Under the pieces are notes generated by a model that had not been told where the DNA came from, did not search any database, and worked only from the letters and a program-made list of their open reading frames with translations. The translations under genes were made by a program, and so were the position numbers. Positions 53,701 to 64,000 of a DNA stretch of 64,000 nucleotides are shown piece by piece. Location of the stretch: positions 248,001 through 312,000 of the forward strand of contig VCMS01000025.1 of the NCBI GenBank assembly GCA_022539475.1, read 5' to 3'. Position 1 is the stretch's first letter. Every line of letters starts with the position of its first letter. The DNA is from Gracilaria domingensis. Taxonomy: Eukaryota > Rhodophyta > Florideophyceae > Gracilariales > Gracilariaceae.

Positions 53701-53900
53701 GATCAACTTCGAACCTTTTAGCATCAGTAAGTAGGGGGGAGGGCGAAGCGTTAGGAAGTCAAGTATTTAATATAATGCAAGGAGAAAACAATGATTTACC
53801 GGCGTATATCGTCCGATATGAAGATAGCCGAGAGGATGATGTGGTTGACGAAGATGTGGAATCAGAAATTAACGACGTCACTGCAATTGAATATAGCTAG
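47713..53900 (+). pseudogene. Large decayed gene with DUF6589-like core and C-terminal CXC motif
   Basis: Long coherent stretches follow one another on the plus strand, separated by single stops or frame shifts: TAG at 48265-48267, a shift near 49260, TGA at 49740-49742, a shift near 50000, TAA at 50687-50689, and stops at 51269-51271, 51776-51778, 52025-52027 and 52885-52887. The core has DNINIQSRN-like IENINIQSRNQLAVL, then WMVPLPGGFHIDKKGL, FLAGSSIEELLQFSGLS and RSNRRFLSQAMVAMILRLDE. These match the pattern of DUF6589-type proteins of invertebrates and fungi that behave as repeats. The C-terminus has a tesmin/CXC-like run VTCGCSTGCKLGKSG with RCACKP, followed by an acidic tail. N-terminal cysteine pairs (CSVCQ, CDGC) suggest a zinc domain. 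It is not translatable as one protein here. Confidence 0.6.
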
Positions 53901-56061
53901 TGGCATTTTCATTACAAAAGTCTATGCCCAGCACTCTTTGTACGGTGGGTTGTAGTCAACAGTTTTTATCAGTTTTGGAAACAAACAATAAACATCAATG
54001 CTAAGAATCTCTCCTGGACGTGCTCTTTGTACGTTCTTTACATACAGCAAGTTCCATACTTGTCTTTCTCTTTCTTCTACAATCTAAAATGCACTTATTT
54101 TATGAACGAAGACATGGAAGCAACACCTCCAGAATCATAGTCATATATCACAAGTCAGAAACGACGATGATAACCACGTTTTGACTCTCATTACATGCGA
54201 AACGCCACATATCTTCTAAATACGCCTACCAAGCAATTAGGTCCACATATAATGCTGACTTCGACACGTCTTTCTTTCTTCCTTCAGGCGTTAAGCGGTA
54301 AAGTCCAGTTCTTGAAATTGTAACGCAGATTCTGTTCAACATCTTGCGCGAGTCGGAAAGCAGCAGTATACAGCATCCAAATCTAAACATGAAATGTTCC
54401 CAAACGTTTTCTTGGCCCACAGCAGAAAACATTCCATGACGTCAAATGGAGCCGGGTACTTACGTCGATAATCCACATTTATCCATACGACAATACAAAC
54501 AGGGTCCGAAGAATATACTCGAGGCACAAATGGTGGCTCTCCAAAGTGTAATGTGTCAAGTTGATGCGAATAGAAACGATGTAGGTCTTTTGGTGATATG
54601 ACAGTAATTACCTCTCCACCTGCGATCGGATCATGTAAAGTGTTCCACAATAGCGTGCTTTGTGTGTACGGAAGAATCAATGCCCGAAAATAAGGTCTGT
54701 CTCGTCTCATACCTTTTGCAACAGCTTCGGCGACCAGTTCAAGAGAAAAGTCATCAAAAAAAACAGGTACCCCTGCCCCTCCCTCTACAACACTCTACAG
54801 ATTCCCATGACCCGACGGAGCCAAATTCTTTGTCAATAACGTCTGTACTACAGTAATGTGCAAGCACATTACACTGATTGAGTGCGTCTGCAAAGAGTCC
54901 GTGTGTGACATAAGCCACCGAAAAAACAGGTATTAGAAAGATCTTTTCAGGACGAACGGATTTACCCCTTTCATGATACTTTTGTATCGAGATTGCAGTG
55001 ATGTTCGTAACATTGGTGAGAAACTAGACGGAGGTAATTTGAAAGCCTTTCTTCAAATCTCGTGTCTCTCTAGGGAGATAGAGATAAACACCTGGTCACC
55101 GTACTCATCAGTCTATGAAACACTGAATCGTCCAGTAACTTGTTTCGATGGACAGTGCTCTTGTCGAATTTTCTTATGGTCATGAAACCGCGCTCGACTT
55201 GCTTGTCTTTTTTTGGGCGTCAGAAAAAGTTCTTTGTTCACTTTGATGTCTGCCGCAGAGCTAATAGATTCAGCACTTTGGGCATGAGTATCTTCTTCTT
55301 CTTTGTGATCGATTTTAGAGACGTCAAAATGAGAGCCGTTAACAAATATTGCTTAGATACTGACTTGTCGTGTGGGCGTTATCGTACGTTATTGGGTAGC
55401 TTTTGCCTACTCTGACGTCCTGAAGCTGTGGGATTTGGAGAAAAGCGTACCGCTGCAGGTTCCGAGCTTTGTGCTGTTCAAGACAACCTCGTCTGTGTTC
55501 TCGTTTTGCTAGTTAGGTGCACTAGAACACGATTATCAGACGAAATTAGTCAAAAAATCTGCAAAACTTGCGTATAGGGATATGTGCAAGCAATTAATTT
55601 CAATTTTTTGTATACTACGCTTTCATGTACTAGGGCTTTTTCTTCATTCAATGAAGAACAGTTGACGTACGCCACGATTGATAGTACATGTTCGCGAAAT
55701 GAAAGTATCAGACGTATTATTTGTCTTCGTCTGAGGACATCATGTGATGTCCACCTGTGCCGCCATATTTACGTTCGCTAATTTTCTGCAAATATTCTAG
55801 AATAGTCATCATTACTACGACCACCTAGTACAACATTCTTCTTATGGAACCGCGCGCATGCATCTCGCCAACCCCCTACCACTTCAAGTTGCATTCTACT
55901 TACAAGAGTCCACCGCCACCACCCTCCTCTATCTCCGCATCTGCGAAAGACAACGGCCCAAACCCTTTCGCCACATCATCGCCCCCTTCCACCTCATTTT
56001 CCTCTTCCTCCAAATCCTCCCAGCTCCACTTCTCCTGATATCCCACAACGCTGCTTCCCTT
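53901..56061. other. Repeat-zone spacer with one exon-like minus-strand frame at 54336-54790
   Basis: On the minus strand a frame open from about 54790 to 54336 reads coherently (FFDDFSLELVAEAVAKGM, then PIAGGEVITVISPKDLHRFY and VVWINVDYRRKYPAPFDV). It ends at a point where the sequence continues in other frames. I do not recognise it; it may be one exon or fragment of a decayed gene. The rest (53901-54225 and 54800-56061) is AT-rich with nothing supported. Confidence 0.3.
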
Positions 56062-56688
56062 CTACACCGGCTTCGGAACACACCTGAACCCAACCCTAGT
56101 CTTCTTCTTTTTCTCCATCTTCTCCATCTTCTCCTTTCCAACCTTCGGCCTCACTTCATCCTGCTCCACCTCTAGTTTCCTCGCCACAATTGGCCTCTTC
56201 TCCCCGTACTTCCTCTTTCGGCCACTCTTCTTTTCTTCGTTACCCGCAACAATTTCATCCTCACCCAAACTCTCCGTAGCCGGCACAACGTCCCTCAAAT
56301 ACTCATCTGCATCCACACTAGCCCCATCGACCCCGACCCCTACCCCGACCCCGTTCACAATCCTCATTTCAGGAGTCACCGGAGTACCCCGGACTTGACG
56401 TACATAGTCCCGCTTCTCACTGAAATCCTTCAGCTTCCCCTCTAGCTCCTGCACTCGACCGATCAACTCTTTTTGCCCATCCTTCAATCCCCTTAGCTCC
56501 CTAGCAACAAATCCTGTGACCTTCTTCGTCAGTCGACGAACGCCCTCATCAATGCGGGTCCCCATCGCCCCTGCGCACCCCAACATCGCCATGGACCACC
56601 AGTCCAGCTCATCCTTGTCCTCCCCTTCATCTTCCTCCGCAAAACTCCTCTTAATCTTCTTATGAGACCTCTCCCCATCGCTGGGATC
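56062..56688 (-). CDS. Charged coiled-coil ORF, unknown (possible last exon)
   Basis: The minus frame is open from 56688 to 56062, but the first ATG is at 56592. Before it the frame reads SDGERSHKKIKRSF, then an acidic run and DELDWW, which looks coding, so this may be a last exon. The part after the ATG has a helical coiled-coil (ELRGLKDGQKELIGRVQEL), a glycine-valine repeat (VGVGVGVDG) and a very basic C-terminus with KKSGRKRKYGEKR. No family is recognised. Composition suggests a nuclear protein. Confidence 0.35.
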   Translation of the reverse strand, partial: DPSDGERSHKKIKRSFAEEDEGEDKDELDWWSMAMLGCAGAMGTRIDEGVRRLTKKVTGFVARELRGLKDGQKELIGRVQELEGKLKDFSEKRDYVRQVRGTPVTPEMRIVNGVGVGVGVDGASVDADEYLRDVVPATESLGEDEIVAGNEEKKSGRKRKYGEKRPIVARKLEVEQDEVRPKVGKEKMEKMEKKKKTRVGFRCVPKPV

Positions 56689-56755
56689 TCACGGACACTT
56701 CACGTTCGAATGAGACTTGCCGCTCATGATCAGATTTCAATGAGCGGGAACGTAT

Positions 56756-56870
56756 CGGCAGGGAGAAGGGAAAGGAAACGACAAGGGACAGAAGGGAACG
56801 GGAACGGGAAAGGAGGGGCACGGAAACGGAAGGGATCCGAAACGGAAGGGATCCGAAACGGGAGATGACG
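56756..56870 (+). repeat. Purine-rich tract with a 16-bp direct repeat
   Basis: The plus strand is almost all A and G. Within it AAACGGAAGGGATCCG occurs at 56824-56839 and again at 56840-56855. Confidence 0.8.
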
Positions 56871-57225
56871 AAACTCTATTCGTGCGTAGGTGCTCCGTGA
56901 ACTTATCACGGCGCGAAAACCCTGTCATGTATGTACGCGCTTTCACCACCACTGTCTAGCACCCGTTCTTATCCCTGTGAAACAAGTTGTTTTTCAAAAA
57001 TAATTTCAAAAATTCTAGCCCAATTCCCCAGTTTTCAACCGTCTCCCCCTCTTCATATTACCAATTCTTCATCATCCATGTACCTCATTCCTTACTTATA
57101 TCAATGCCTCGTCTCATAGTATAGTATAAAAGCAACCAGTCTAATCAATCGTTTATGAAAACCATGTTCTCTACATGTCAGTAGCCTCCAATTTGAAAGA
57201 AGCGTAATAGTAGAGCTGTTTTCCT

Positions 57226-58364
57226 ATGTATTGTAACTCACAAACAGTCCAAGTTCTAACAGATAAATGGACCGCATCTCTACAACCATCGAAAGCCCCC
57301 TTTTCTCTCCTTTGGTACGAATTCGAAAACGAAACTGTTCCGCAATGGTCCTTCGCAATACACCAAGTACGGGAAATCCCGCTAAACAATCGACTGCGTT
57401 CTGTACGTATCCAGCTGGATGCTTTCCCACATGCAACGTACATCACTTCCAACAACTGCCTTCAGTTACAGTACGACTTCGATGCTGAAGAAGCTTCCAT
57501 TCGTAGGGTGCAAACTCTCATCACTCCCGCACTGCAGAATGAGCTCAATGAGCTCTATGAAATACTACCTGACACACCCCGTCACGAAAGTATTCTGGAG
57601 CACCCACCCTTTACTCACGCTATTCGAACACTCCCAGAGCTTTCAAATGATATATATCAGTCAAGATTCTACTCTCGGAATCCTCTCAGCGTGCTTTCGC
57701 CACCTTCAATGGTGTTATTTGCTGCATTGTTAACGGTAGCCATAGGCGCGCTTTACGGTATCATCAAGCCCGTCTTGGTTCAAGCGCTTCTATTCAAGCG
57801 CTCCTCTCGCCATGCTTAGCTAGATTTCACCATTCTCTACAGCATTCTGGAGACCATGTTACACATTATTCTCTTCGACCTCGCCTTTTCGCTACATACC
57901 GCAAGATACGGTACCCTAGCTCTCGGACCGATGATTCCTTCGCACATGACGAGCCCTCCTCCATATTGAGGAATAAATAATTGGGTATAGCGGTCGGTGG
58001 CCTTTTCGTTCTCAATCTTTCCATCTTCGTCACCTATCAACTCCGTCCATCCACGTCCAATCTTATTGATTCTGTCAGAACAGCCTCTATAGCTTTTTTT
58101 CCAGGTGGATTTCTATTCGGGCTGTTCACTATCTTCGTGAACGCACTCTCTATATTCTACTCTACAGGCAACACCTTTAACAACATTGAACCGCTCTCGC
58201 ACCGCGTAGGAACTCGATGGGAAAGGCTCTGTCTCTACATCCGTTGTGTCCTACACTCCTTCAGAAAGGCTCTCTTTTTCCATGATGTATTGCTTTCCAT
58301 CAGAATGTTTTTGAACAGAGTGGTCCCAGTATTCTTCGCACACACGCTTTTTAATTCGCTATAA
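57226..58364 (+). pseudogene. Remnant of a multi-pass membrane protein, unknown
   Basis: A 197-codon frame (57226-57819) starts at an ATG and ends in a membrane helix (PPSMVLFAALLTVAIGALYG). After its TAG the same frame continues with another hydrophobic stretch (ETMLHIILFDLAFSLH) to about 57970. The reading then moves to the frame of 57981-58364, which has further helices (VGGLFVLNLSIFVTYQL, FFPGGFLFGLFTIFVNALSIF). That gives at least four helices in one decayed gene. The soluble N-terminal part resembles no family that I know. Confidence 0.4.
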
Positions 58365-58775
58365 CCATCAGCCATTCGTATGTACAGAGGCATCCCCCCT
58401 CTTCTTACAAACACCATATTCGTTGCACTTCTTGTGTGTGCGGGTATCGTCAAGCACGAACCACGGGTCAACCTCAAGAGGTACTTCTGTGCACTCGGAG
58501 AGCATCCTAGACCCCAGACTCGGCATCTATTGCAGAAATAATTTAGACACTAGCTACGATAGTTATTAGTAGTACATAGATAAAGAACAAACATTGACCT
58601 CTTTCTTAATGAAGTCCCTTTGTGGAAACATATGAAACTATATATAGCACTTGTGACATAAGATTTTACGCAAAACAACAATCAATATCTGCAACAACAA
58701 CAAAACATGGTGACGACATCTCCGGATATCCACTCGTTAACTGCAATATCATAAAATCATAAATTCATGGCTCGT
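58365..58775. other. Spacer between two decayed genes
   Basis: AT-rich and about 400 bases long; it contains the probable 3' ends of both facing remnants. Nothing else is seen. Confidence 0.5.
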
Positions 58776-61700
58776 TCAGTTCTCCTCCCCATCCTCTGTC
58801 CCTTCCTCCATCCCCTGCGCTTCATAATTCTCGTCTTCTTCGTCGCTGTCCCCTTCCTCGACCTTCAACTCATCCTCTTCGTCCTCGTCCTCCCCATCCT
58901 CCACCGATTCTATGTCCACCGCAGGACCACCTGTGTTGTCCTTCATTCCCATGAGGTCGTCTTCTTCCACAAAAGTCGGTCGAAAATGGTGATTCAGATG
59001 AACTGCATCCGGCAAACTGTACTTCTCTGGTACCATATACATATGGTAGCGAAACAGTGGGTTTTCCGGAAATCTTCCATCTTTAGTGCCCGTACCGGCA
59101 TGAAATACATCCCCCTCCCAATAAACACAGACATAGGTGGGACAAAGAAATTTCTCACCACCATTCCTCGTGCCAACCCTTCAAATGCCTTTGCTGTTAC
59201 AGCAAAATGACCGTGGGATCCTTCACATATCCAAAGTGGGAACGACACAGTTCCGGAGACCATCACAAAGTACCCCGGGTTCTTCCCCTCCAGCTTGTCT
59301 TCGTTTGTCAAGGTCTCGAAGTCGGTATGTAGTTGCTGTCGCTGAAGCCACTCCGGTACATAAGATCCTTCCTCCGGTCTTCGGTGCATACATTCTCTCA
59401 TTCGGTTGCTTGTTGTCTTGTAGCCCCAACGCCGCACATATCTGACCAAGCCGAGCATCTAAAAACGCCCTCTTCTTCACAAGCAAACGCGTCTCCGGTC
59501 TATTCTCTAGCTCGTCCACTATACCTCTTCTCGTCGTCATATACCTCCCATTGTCCGCGTTGATTATAGAAATCCATGTAGTTCGGTTCTCTGGTACCCT
59601 GAGGTCTGGGGCTTCTTCGAAACTTTTTTTGAAGAAGTCCAATAACTCGACGCTTACATCCACACCGATGAGCTTGCTGGGACTTTCCGCCAACTTCAAA
59701 AGGTCGTTGTCACAAGCAAAGCCTTCCAAAATACAGAAACCTCTCTCCCGACGCCCAGCCTTCTTGTTCACAAAATACATATACGTGACGGAATCGTTCT
59801 TCACTGCCTCCGCCCATAGGGTCCCATCATCAACCTCCCCTTGTCCTAACGCCTCGTTGAGAAGCTTCTGACCCTGATACGCAGCATGCCAAAACACAGC
59901 ATGATGTACTCCTTTAAAGTCCTTCGGCTCGAGCAAATGTCCTCGGTGCTCCTTCTGGAGATGTATCGCATCCATCCACGGATATACCGACTTAATCCCG
60001 TCCACTCCAGGAGGCCACTTGGTAGGAACTGCTTTCAACAATTTCAACCACGAATCCCCCCCCTCGTAAGGTCCTTCGTCTGCTTTCTTCAGCCCGGGGG
60101 TAGAATTTCCGGGATTGTGTCGTCGAAAGGATCCGTGTCGTCTTCTCGCGTCTCAACATTCGGCGCTGAATCAGAGTCCGTGTCGCTGCTGAAGGAGATT
60201 TGATGAGCTTTGAGGAAGCTTCTGACCCCTTTCCCTCCAAGCTTACGCAGATGATTGATAACTAATGTTTCGTCTTGGGGCACTTTGCTTACTTTCGCCT
60301 TCTTCTGAGCCCTGGGGTTGCTAGCGCTCGTCATCTTCCTTCGTCGACGACTTTTCTGGTGCTCCTTCTCAACCCCGCACCACTTGGCTCTACTAAAACC
60401 ACGTCGCTTACCACTTCCTGAACGTCTTCCCTGCATTCTTCGCCTTAACAAGTTTAGAACGCGACGCCCGAGTATCCGGTTTAGTGACTTGGGTCCTGGC
60501 GTGGTCGCTTTTCCCCCTCCCGCCGTAGCAGACGGCCCCACAGTCGAATTGAAATCCACCTCGGCGGACTTCTTCAGCTTTTGACGAGCATAGGCCACCC
60601 TTCTCGATATCTTTCCGCCCCAAAGCTTCTTTGTCGCTGCAGTTTCTAGGCGTGCGGCCTGTGTGGCAAGATACTCACGAAGGCTGAGTTTCTCAAACCT
60701 AGTGACTTCAATCTGCATCTCGTACACTTCCTTCAGAGACAGTCTCTTTCTTTTCGATACTTCGACGGCCAGCTCATTTAGGGACCGGCAGCACATAAAG
60801 AAATACTTTCGTATATCTTCAAAGCGGCCCTTCAGTTTGGACTCTCGTCTTTCGCAAAATATGCTGCCAGGGCGTCCAGGTTGAAATCGGTTGTGTCCTC
60901 AGCCATAGAAAAGAACTCATCACTGGAGATACATGTAATACCAATTTCATTATACTCCCGAGACACATTTTCAAATGCTTCAGCAATCGAGGACTCTTGG
61001 CGACCTTCAAACCCATCTCCGCAAACCTCGATAGATGCCTAATATGGTACTGACCTATGATTCCGCATACAATTAAGGCACCCGCTACAGCGGTCCTTGT
61101 CATGTTGTTCAACACTTTCTTCTCCTCTTCAACCATCGCGGTTATAAAGGATACAATGGAATGAACCTTGTCAGCGAAGTTCATAAGTCGGGCCTGCTTC
61201 AGTCCATCGTTCAAAGCATTACCCAGGCTCAGAAGCCCCCTAGTTTTCATCTTTTGTCCATCCTTTCTCCTCCATAAGGAAACGGTAAGTCCTTTACACA
61301 ATTTCCTTATCTTTGCATCCTCCTCACATAGTTCCTTGAGTGCCACAAGACGATGAGCCCCATCTATGAGGATACACGTAACTTTCAGGCGATTGCCCTC
61401 CACCATCTCCTTCTCGGACTTACCCGTGATCAAAATAGCAAAACGCATCGTTCCAAGGGCCTGAAGAAACCCTTTCCTTCGAATCTCGCCTTCAAAGCTT
61501 CAAAATGCTCCCGAACTTTCCCTCTCACAGTTGCGTCCGGGATTTGGATTAGGTCGATGTCCACCTTCACGGACTCGTACTCATAATGTTCCAGGGTGAA
61601 CTTGAGCGACGCCAGACTCATATTCACGTCATCCGTAGGTAATTCATCACCTTCGTCGAATAGTTCATTGACGTTTCCAGCCAAGCTCTCCTTCACCAAG

Positions 61701-62655
61701 ACAACGTCATCATCATCCACTTCATCCACATCCACAAATTCCATTCTAGCTCCACTGCGACTCCCAGCCATTTCAATCGCTTCAGGAGTGCTATTTCTGG
61801 ACGACCCAGACTGCACATTCATCGCTGGTTGCTTCCGTAATGCAGAGACCGCACTCTCTGGAGTTGTGGTCAATTGTTCAGTTCCTACCTTTGTACCATC
61901 TTGGTCTTGCTTAGATGAAGTTTTAGGCACAGGCCCAGGCGCTGGGGCGGTACTTCCTTCCCCCTTTGTTCTTCTGTTGTTTGCCTGGTGTTTTGGCCTG
62001 GGCTACCTGAGGTGGCAACCGCTTCCCACTCGGTGTACGCGAGGGTTTCGGTGTTTCCGCCATACGCACTCGTTTCCCTCCTGTCGTGGACGCCGCATTG
62101 GTATGCCCTGATCCTCACTGGGCACCTGCGGCGTGGTGGTCGGAACGGTCTCACCCGAAGCCATGAAGTCCAAGTACCAAGCACAGAAACCCATCTTGTT
62201 TAAGTCCGCAACGGTCGTCGGAATGTAGTCTTCATCCGTACACTTAAAGGGATACGAGTACAATGTATGGAGCTCCTTCGATACATCAGCTCGCCATATA
62301 CCGACTATGTCCTCTCCCGGCTTTCCTTCCAGTTGTGACCATGCATTTCTCTTCGATAGTCTTTGGCGTCGCCGCCAGACTCGATGGCCACCACATCAGC
62401 CGTGCCAATTGGGACCTTTCCCCTCCATTCCCCGCGATAAGAAGCGTCACTTTGTCCCCCGGTGCTGGTTTCGCTTTCCCCGGGTTAGAGCTCATACTCG
62501 TCTACAGATTCTGTGCTTCCTCACTACTCTTCTTCCCTCCTTCTTTTGTCTTCTTCGCACTTCGAAGATGCAGCGCCATGGGGTTGCGAACTTTCCGCGG
62601 CTTTCGGGAGCGCCTCATCTGCAGGTTCCCCAATCCTCTTGGCTCCATTATATAG
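58776..62655 (-). pseudogene. ParB/sulfiredoxin-like multidomain gene, broken by frame shifts
   Basis: Read from 62655, the coherent segments are: a basic N-terminus (MEPRGLGNLQMRRSRKPRK); a module with PGDKVTLLIAGNGG and, in another frame, YIPTTVADLNKMGFCAWYLD; a linker; a ParB-like domain at about 61380-61560 (VDIDLIQIPDATV, GKGFFRPLERC, then after a frame change CILIDGAHRLVALKEL); an acidic helix-rich part; a basic linker (KSRRRRKM); a region at 59223-60100 with GFCILEGFAC and KLIGVDVSVELL; a cupin-like stretch (ICEGSHGHF, NFFVPPMSVFIGRG, YHMYMVPE); and an acidic tail ending at 58776. Frame changes occur near 62400, 62200, 61440, 61010, 60850, 60080, 59250 and 59030. The intact protein would have been about 1,290 residues. 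The ParB assignment is fairly firm; the others are inference. Confidence 0.55.
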
Positions 62656-62675
62656 CGTGTTTTAATTTAGCTTAG

Positions 62676-63199
62676 TCAAACACCTATAAAGGTTGAATGC
62701 AGAACATATCGGTAATCGTATAATGCTCTGATCACGTCAGCAAACGGCGCACCGGCTCAGTTTGAACAGGGTACATGCTTCGCTGTCGGTTGAAGTGTCG
62801 CACCCGTTCGTATCACAGATTTGTATTGCAGCTCGCGGGAATGCTCGCGTGAATATTCGCGTCACTTTGAAAGAGTGGTACAGGCCGTTAGAGAGGGTGT
62901 AGAAGGCTTAGATGCATACCAGACAGCATGATCAACCCTCACGGTTTCCCTCCTGGTACCCTCCTGTGGTGGCAGGATGCGACGCGTTAGACCGCGGTCT
63001 GAACACGTCGCATCCGGCCACCAGGGGGGTCACTACTAGGTGATTCTACACAAGTCTGCGTTCTACACCCGCTCTCGCAACCCTGTTCACACCCTCCTTT
63101 GTACGACTAACACCGGCTCAAATACGAATTTAGAATAACGGTTCATCACCGCCGTCTACCACTCTTTCGAGAACTCCTCCAGCGAGTTTCATCGCCACC
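62676..63199. other. Spacer between two outward-facing decayed genes, with large inverted repeat
   Basis: These 524 bases contain the inverted repeat at 62967-63023. No coding frame is supported. Confidence 0.5.
62967..63023. repeat. Nested inverted repeat (18-bp arms around a 12-bp palindrome)
   Basis: Arms 62967-62984 and 63006-63023 pair at 17 of 18 positions (TGGTGGCAGGATGCGACG outward). Between them AGACCGCGGTCT (62989-63000) is a perfect palindrome. Confidence 0.85.
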
Positions 63200-63238
63200 G
63201 TGTATTTCGCTTTCACGAGTTCTTGCGAGAGTTACATG

Positions 63239-64000
63239 GCGCCTGTCGAAAACAGACCCTCCTGTGGTCTTAGCAGCAGAGCGATGTCGACTAGCGCATC
63301 TTCCGTGGCATCTTCGGAGTCTAGCTCCGGTGAGAAGGATATTATGGCGACGCGCTTCCTTCGTTTGTTCAGCATACTTCTCGACCTGAGAGACTCGTTT
63401 GCGGCGTCTCGAGGAGGCATTGGTTCCCCTCGTCAGGTTGGATACACGGCTCTGGTTGAGTACGCTGTCTCAAACCGTGCCAGTCTGGCTTGTGCACGGG
63501 AATTTTCTCACGGATGTTACGAAAAGCACGTACGCAAACTATACGCCGCAGGAGCTGGTGAAGATAAGTACAGATGTTAGGTTCATAAGTCGGGTCTACA
63601 AGTATGTCCGTATCATTGACGTGGATGACTGGAGTCAGGATCGTCCGGTGAGGGATGTTTTCGAATGGAGTTTGGATAAGAATGTGGATGCGGGAATTCT
63701 TTTATGGAGCGTGTGTTCTGGAATGACTTATTCAAAGAGCTTGGTCCCGGATCCAAGCAGACGAAGAAAACTACCTTCCGGATTGAGCGTGCTACTCGTT
63801 TTCAGCAGTTGCTCTATCTATCCCTAGTGAAGCGTATCACTACGGAGAGGCGACTCCCAGTCGCGAAGAAGGCGAGGACTGCAACTGGTTCTCGAAGACA
63901 TGTGCCGTTTGTGGATGGTTTCGTCATGTCAAACCAAGAGCACATAAGGCGGATGTATTATGCTGTGCAAATGGTATGTCTAAGATGGGATTCCTTCGCT
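63239..64000 (+). pseudogene. Unrecognised gene, broken and cut by the window edge
   Basis: Coherent coding sequence starts near MAPVENRPSCGLSSRAMS (ATG 63236-63238 region) and has a serine-rich stretch. It runs to about 63520, then changes frame (TPQELVKISTDVRFISRVY, VRIIDVDDWSQDRPVRDVF), and near 63690 changes again (RVFWNDLFKELGPGSKQTKK, then LYLSLVKRITTERRLPVAKK) to the edge. Two frame shifts without many stops suggest recent decay. I recognise no domain. It points away from the ParB-like gene across a 0.5-kb spacer. Confidence 0.4.

Noticed and set aside
53932-54040. CTCTTTGTACG matches to the Mutator-like terminal repeat
   Set aside because: Only about 12-19 bases are similar, without the rest of the terminal repeat; probably chance in AT-rich DNA.
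1-64000. CRISPR arrays, bacterial operons or ribosome binding sites
   Set aside because: Genes are eukaryotic with spliceosomal introns; no regularly spaced repeats are present.
1-64000. tRNA or rRNA genes
   Set aside because: I looked for the TTCGAATCC-type tRNA box and rRNA-like conserved runs and saw none; a tRNAscan-SE run would settle this.

Overview
This is eukaryotic nuclear DNA. The left 29 kb is a compact island of nucleus-encoded housekeeping genes with almost no introns. Two clear spliceosomal introns are visible (78 and 116 nt, GT-AG), one in a prohibitin gene and one in a PITP gene. The right 35 kb is a dense patchwork of transposable elements and decayed element-like genes. Gene-dense, intron-poor islands set in repeats, without animal, land-plant or fungal gene habits, fit a red alga. 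A florideophyte such as Chondrus crispus is my best guess, but that is inference and not proven from the sequence.

Island, left to right: CCT6 chaperonin subunit (minus, cut by the window edge); PRP8 spliceosome core (plus, one frame break); UTP25 small-subunit processome factor (minus); PHB1 prohibitin (plus, one intron); class I phosphatidylinositol transfer protein (plus, one intron); a type II membrane glycosyltransferase-like protein (plus); NAR1 cytosolic Fe-S assembly factor (plus, one frame break in a G run); CSN5 deneddylase (minus); PNG1 peptide:N-glycanase (plus); a 48-residue membrane protein resembling the C-terminus of V-ATPase accessory protein ATP6AP2 (minus); a PAP2 lipid phosphatase (plus); an MFS transporter (minus); a PrmA-like protein methyltransferase (plus). 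Neighbours are often divergent with about 500-600 bp between starts, or convergent with short tails. A perfect 17-bp hairpin lies between the convergent NAR1 and CSN5 genes.

Repeat zone: an intact hAT transposase (30.2-32.6 kb); one more host gene, a GDT1-type cation/proton exchanger (32.8-33.6 kb); a 5.9-kb Mutator-like element (35.37-41.31 kb) with about 265-bp terminal inverted repeats, a decayed SWIM-type transposase and a decayed Ulp1-type SUMO protease ORF; a tyrosine-recombinase retroelement of DIRS/Ngaro/PAT order (gag, RT-RNase H, YR; 42.06-46.62 kb) whose recombinase ORF is still open; a run of consecutive perfect hairpins just behind it (46.72-47.09 kb); a 6-kb decayed gene with a DUF6589-like core and a C-terminal cysteine-rich CXC motif (47.7-53.9 kb); membrane-protein and coiled-coil remnants (54-58.4 kb); a broken 3.9-kb gene with a ParB/sulfiredoxin-like domain (58.8-62.66 kb, minus); a large inverted repeat; and an unrecognised partial gene at the right edge.

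The island genes work independently in protein folding, splicing, ribosome assembly, Fe-S assembly, protein turnover and membrane function. The most unusual material is the hairpin array behind the YR retroelement, the ParB-like multidomain gene, and the Mutator element that pairs a transposase with a SUMO-protease-like ORF carrying its own zinc-finger module.
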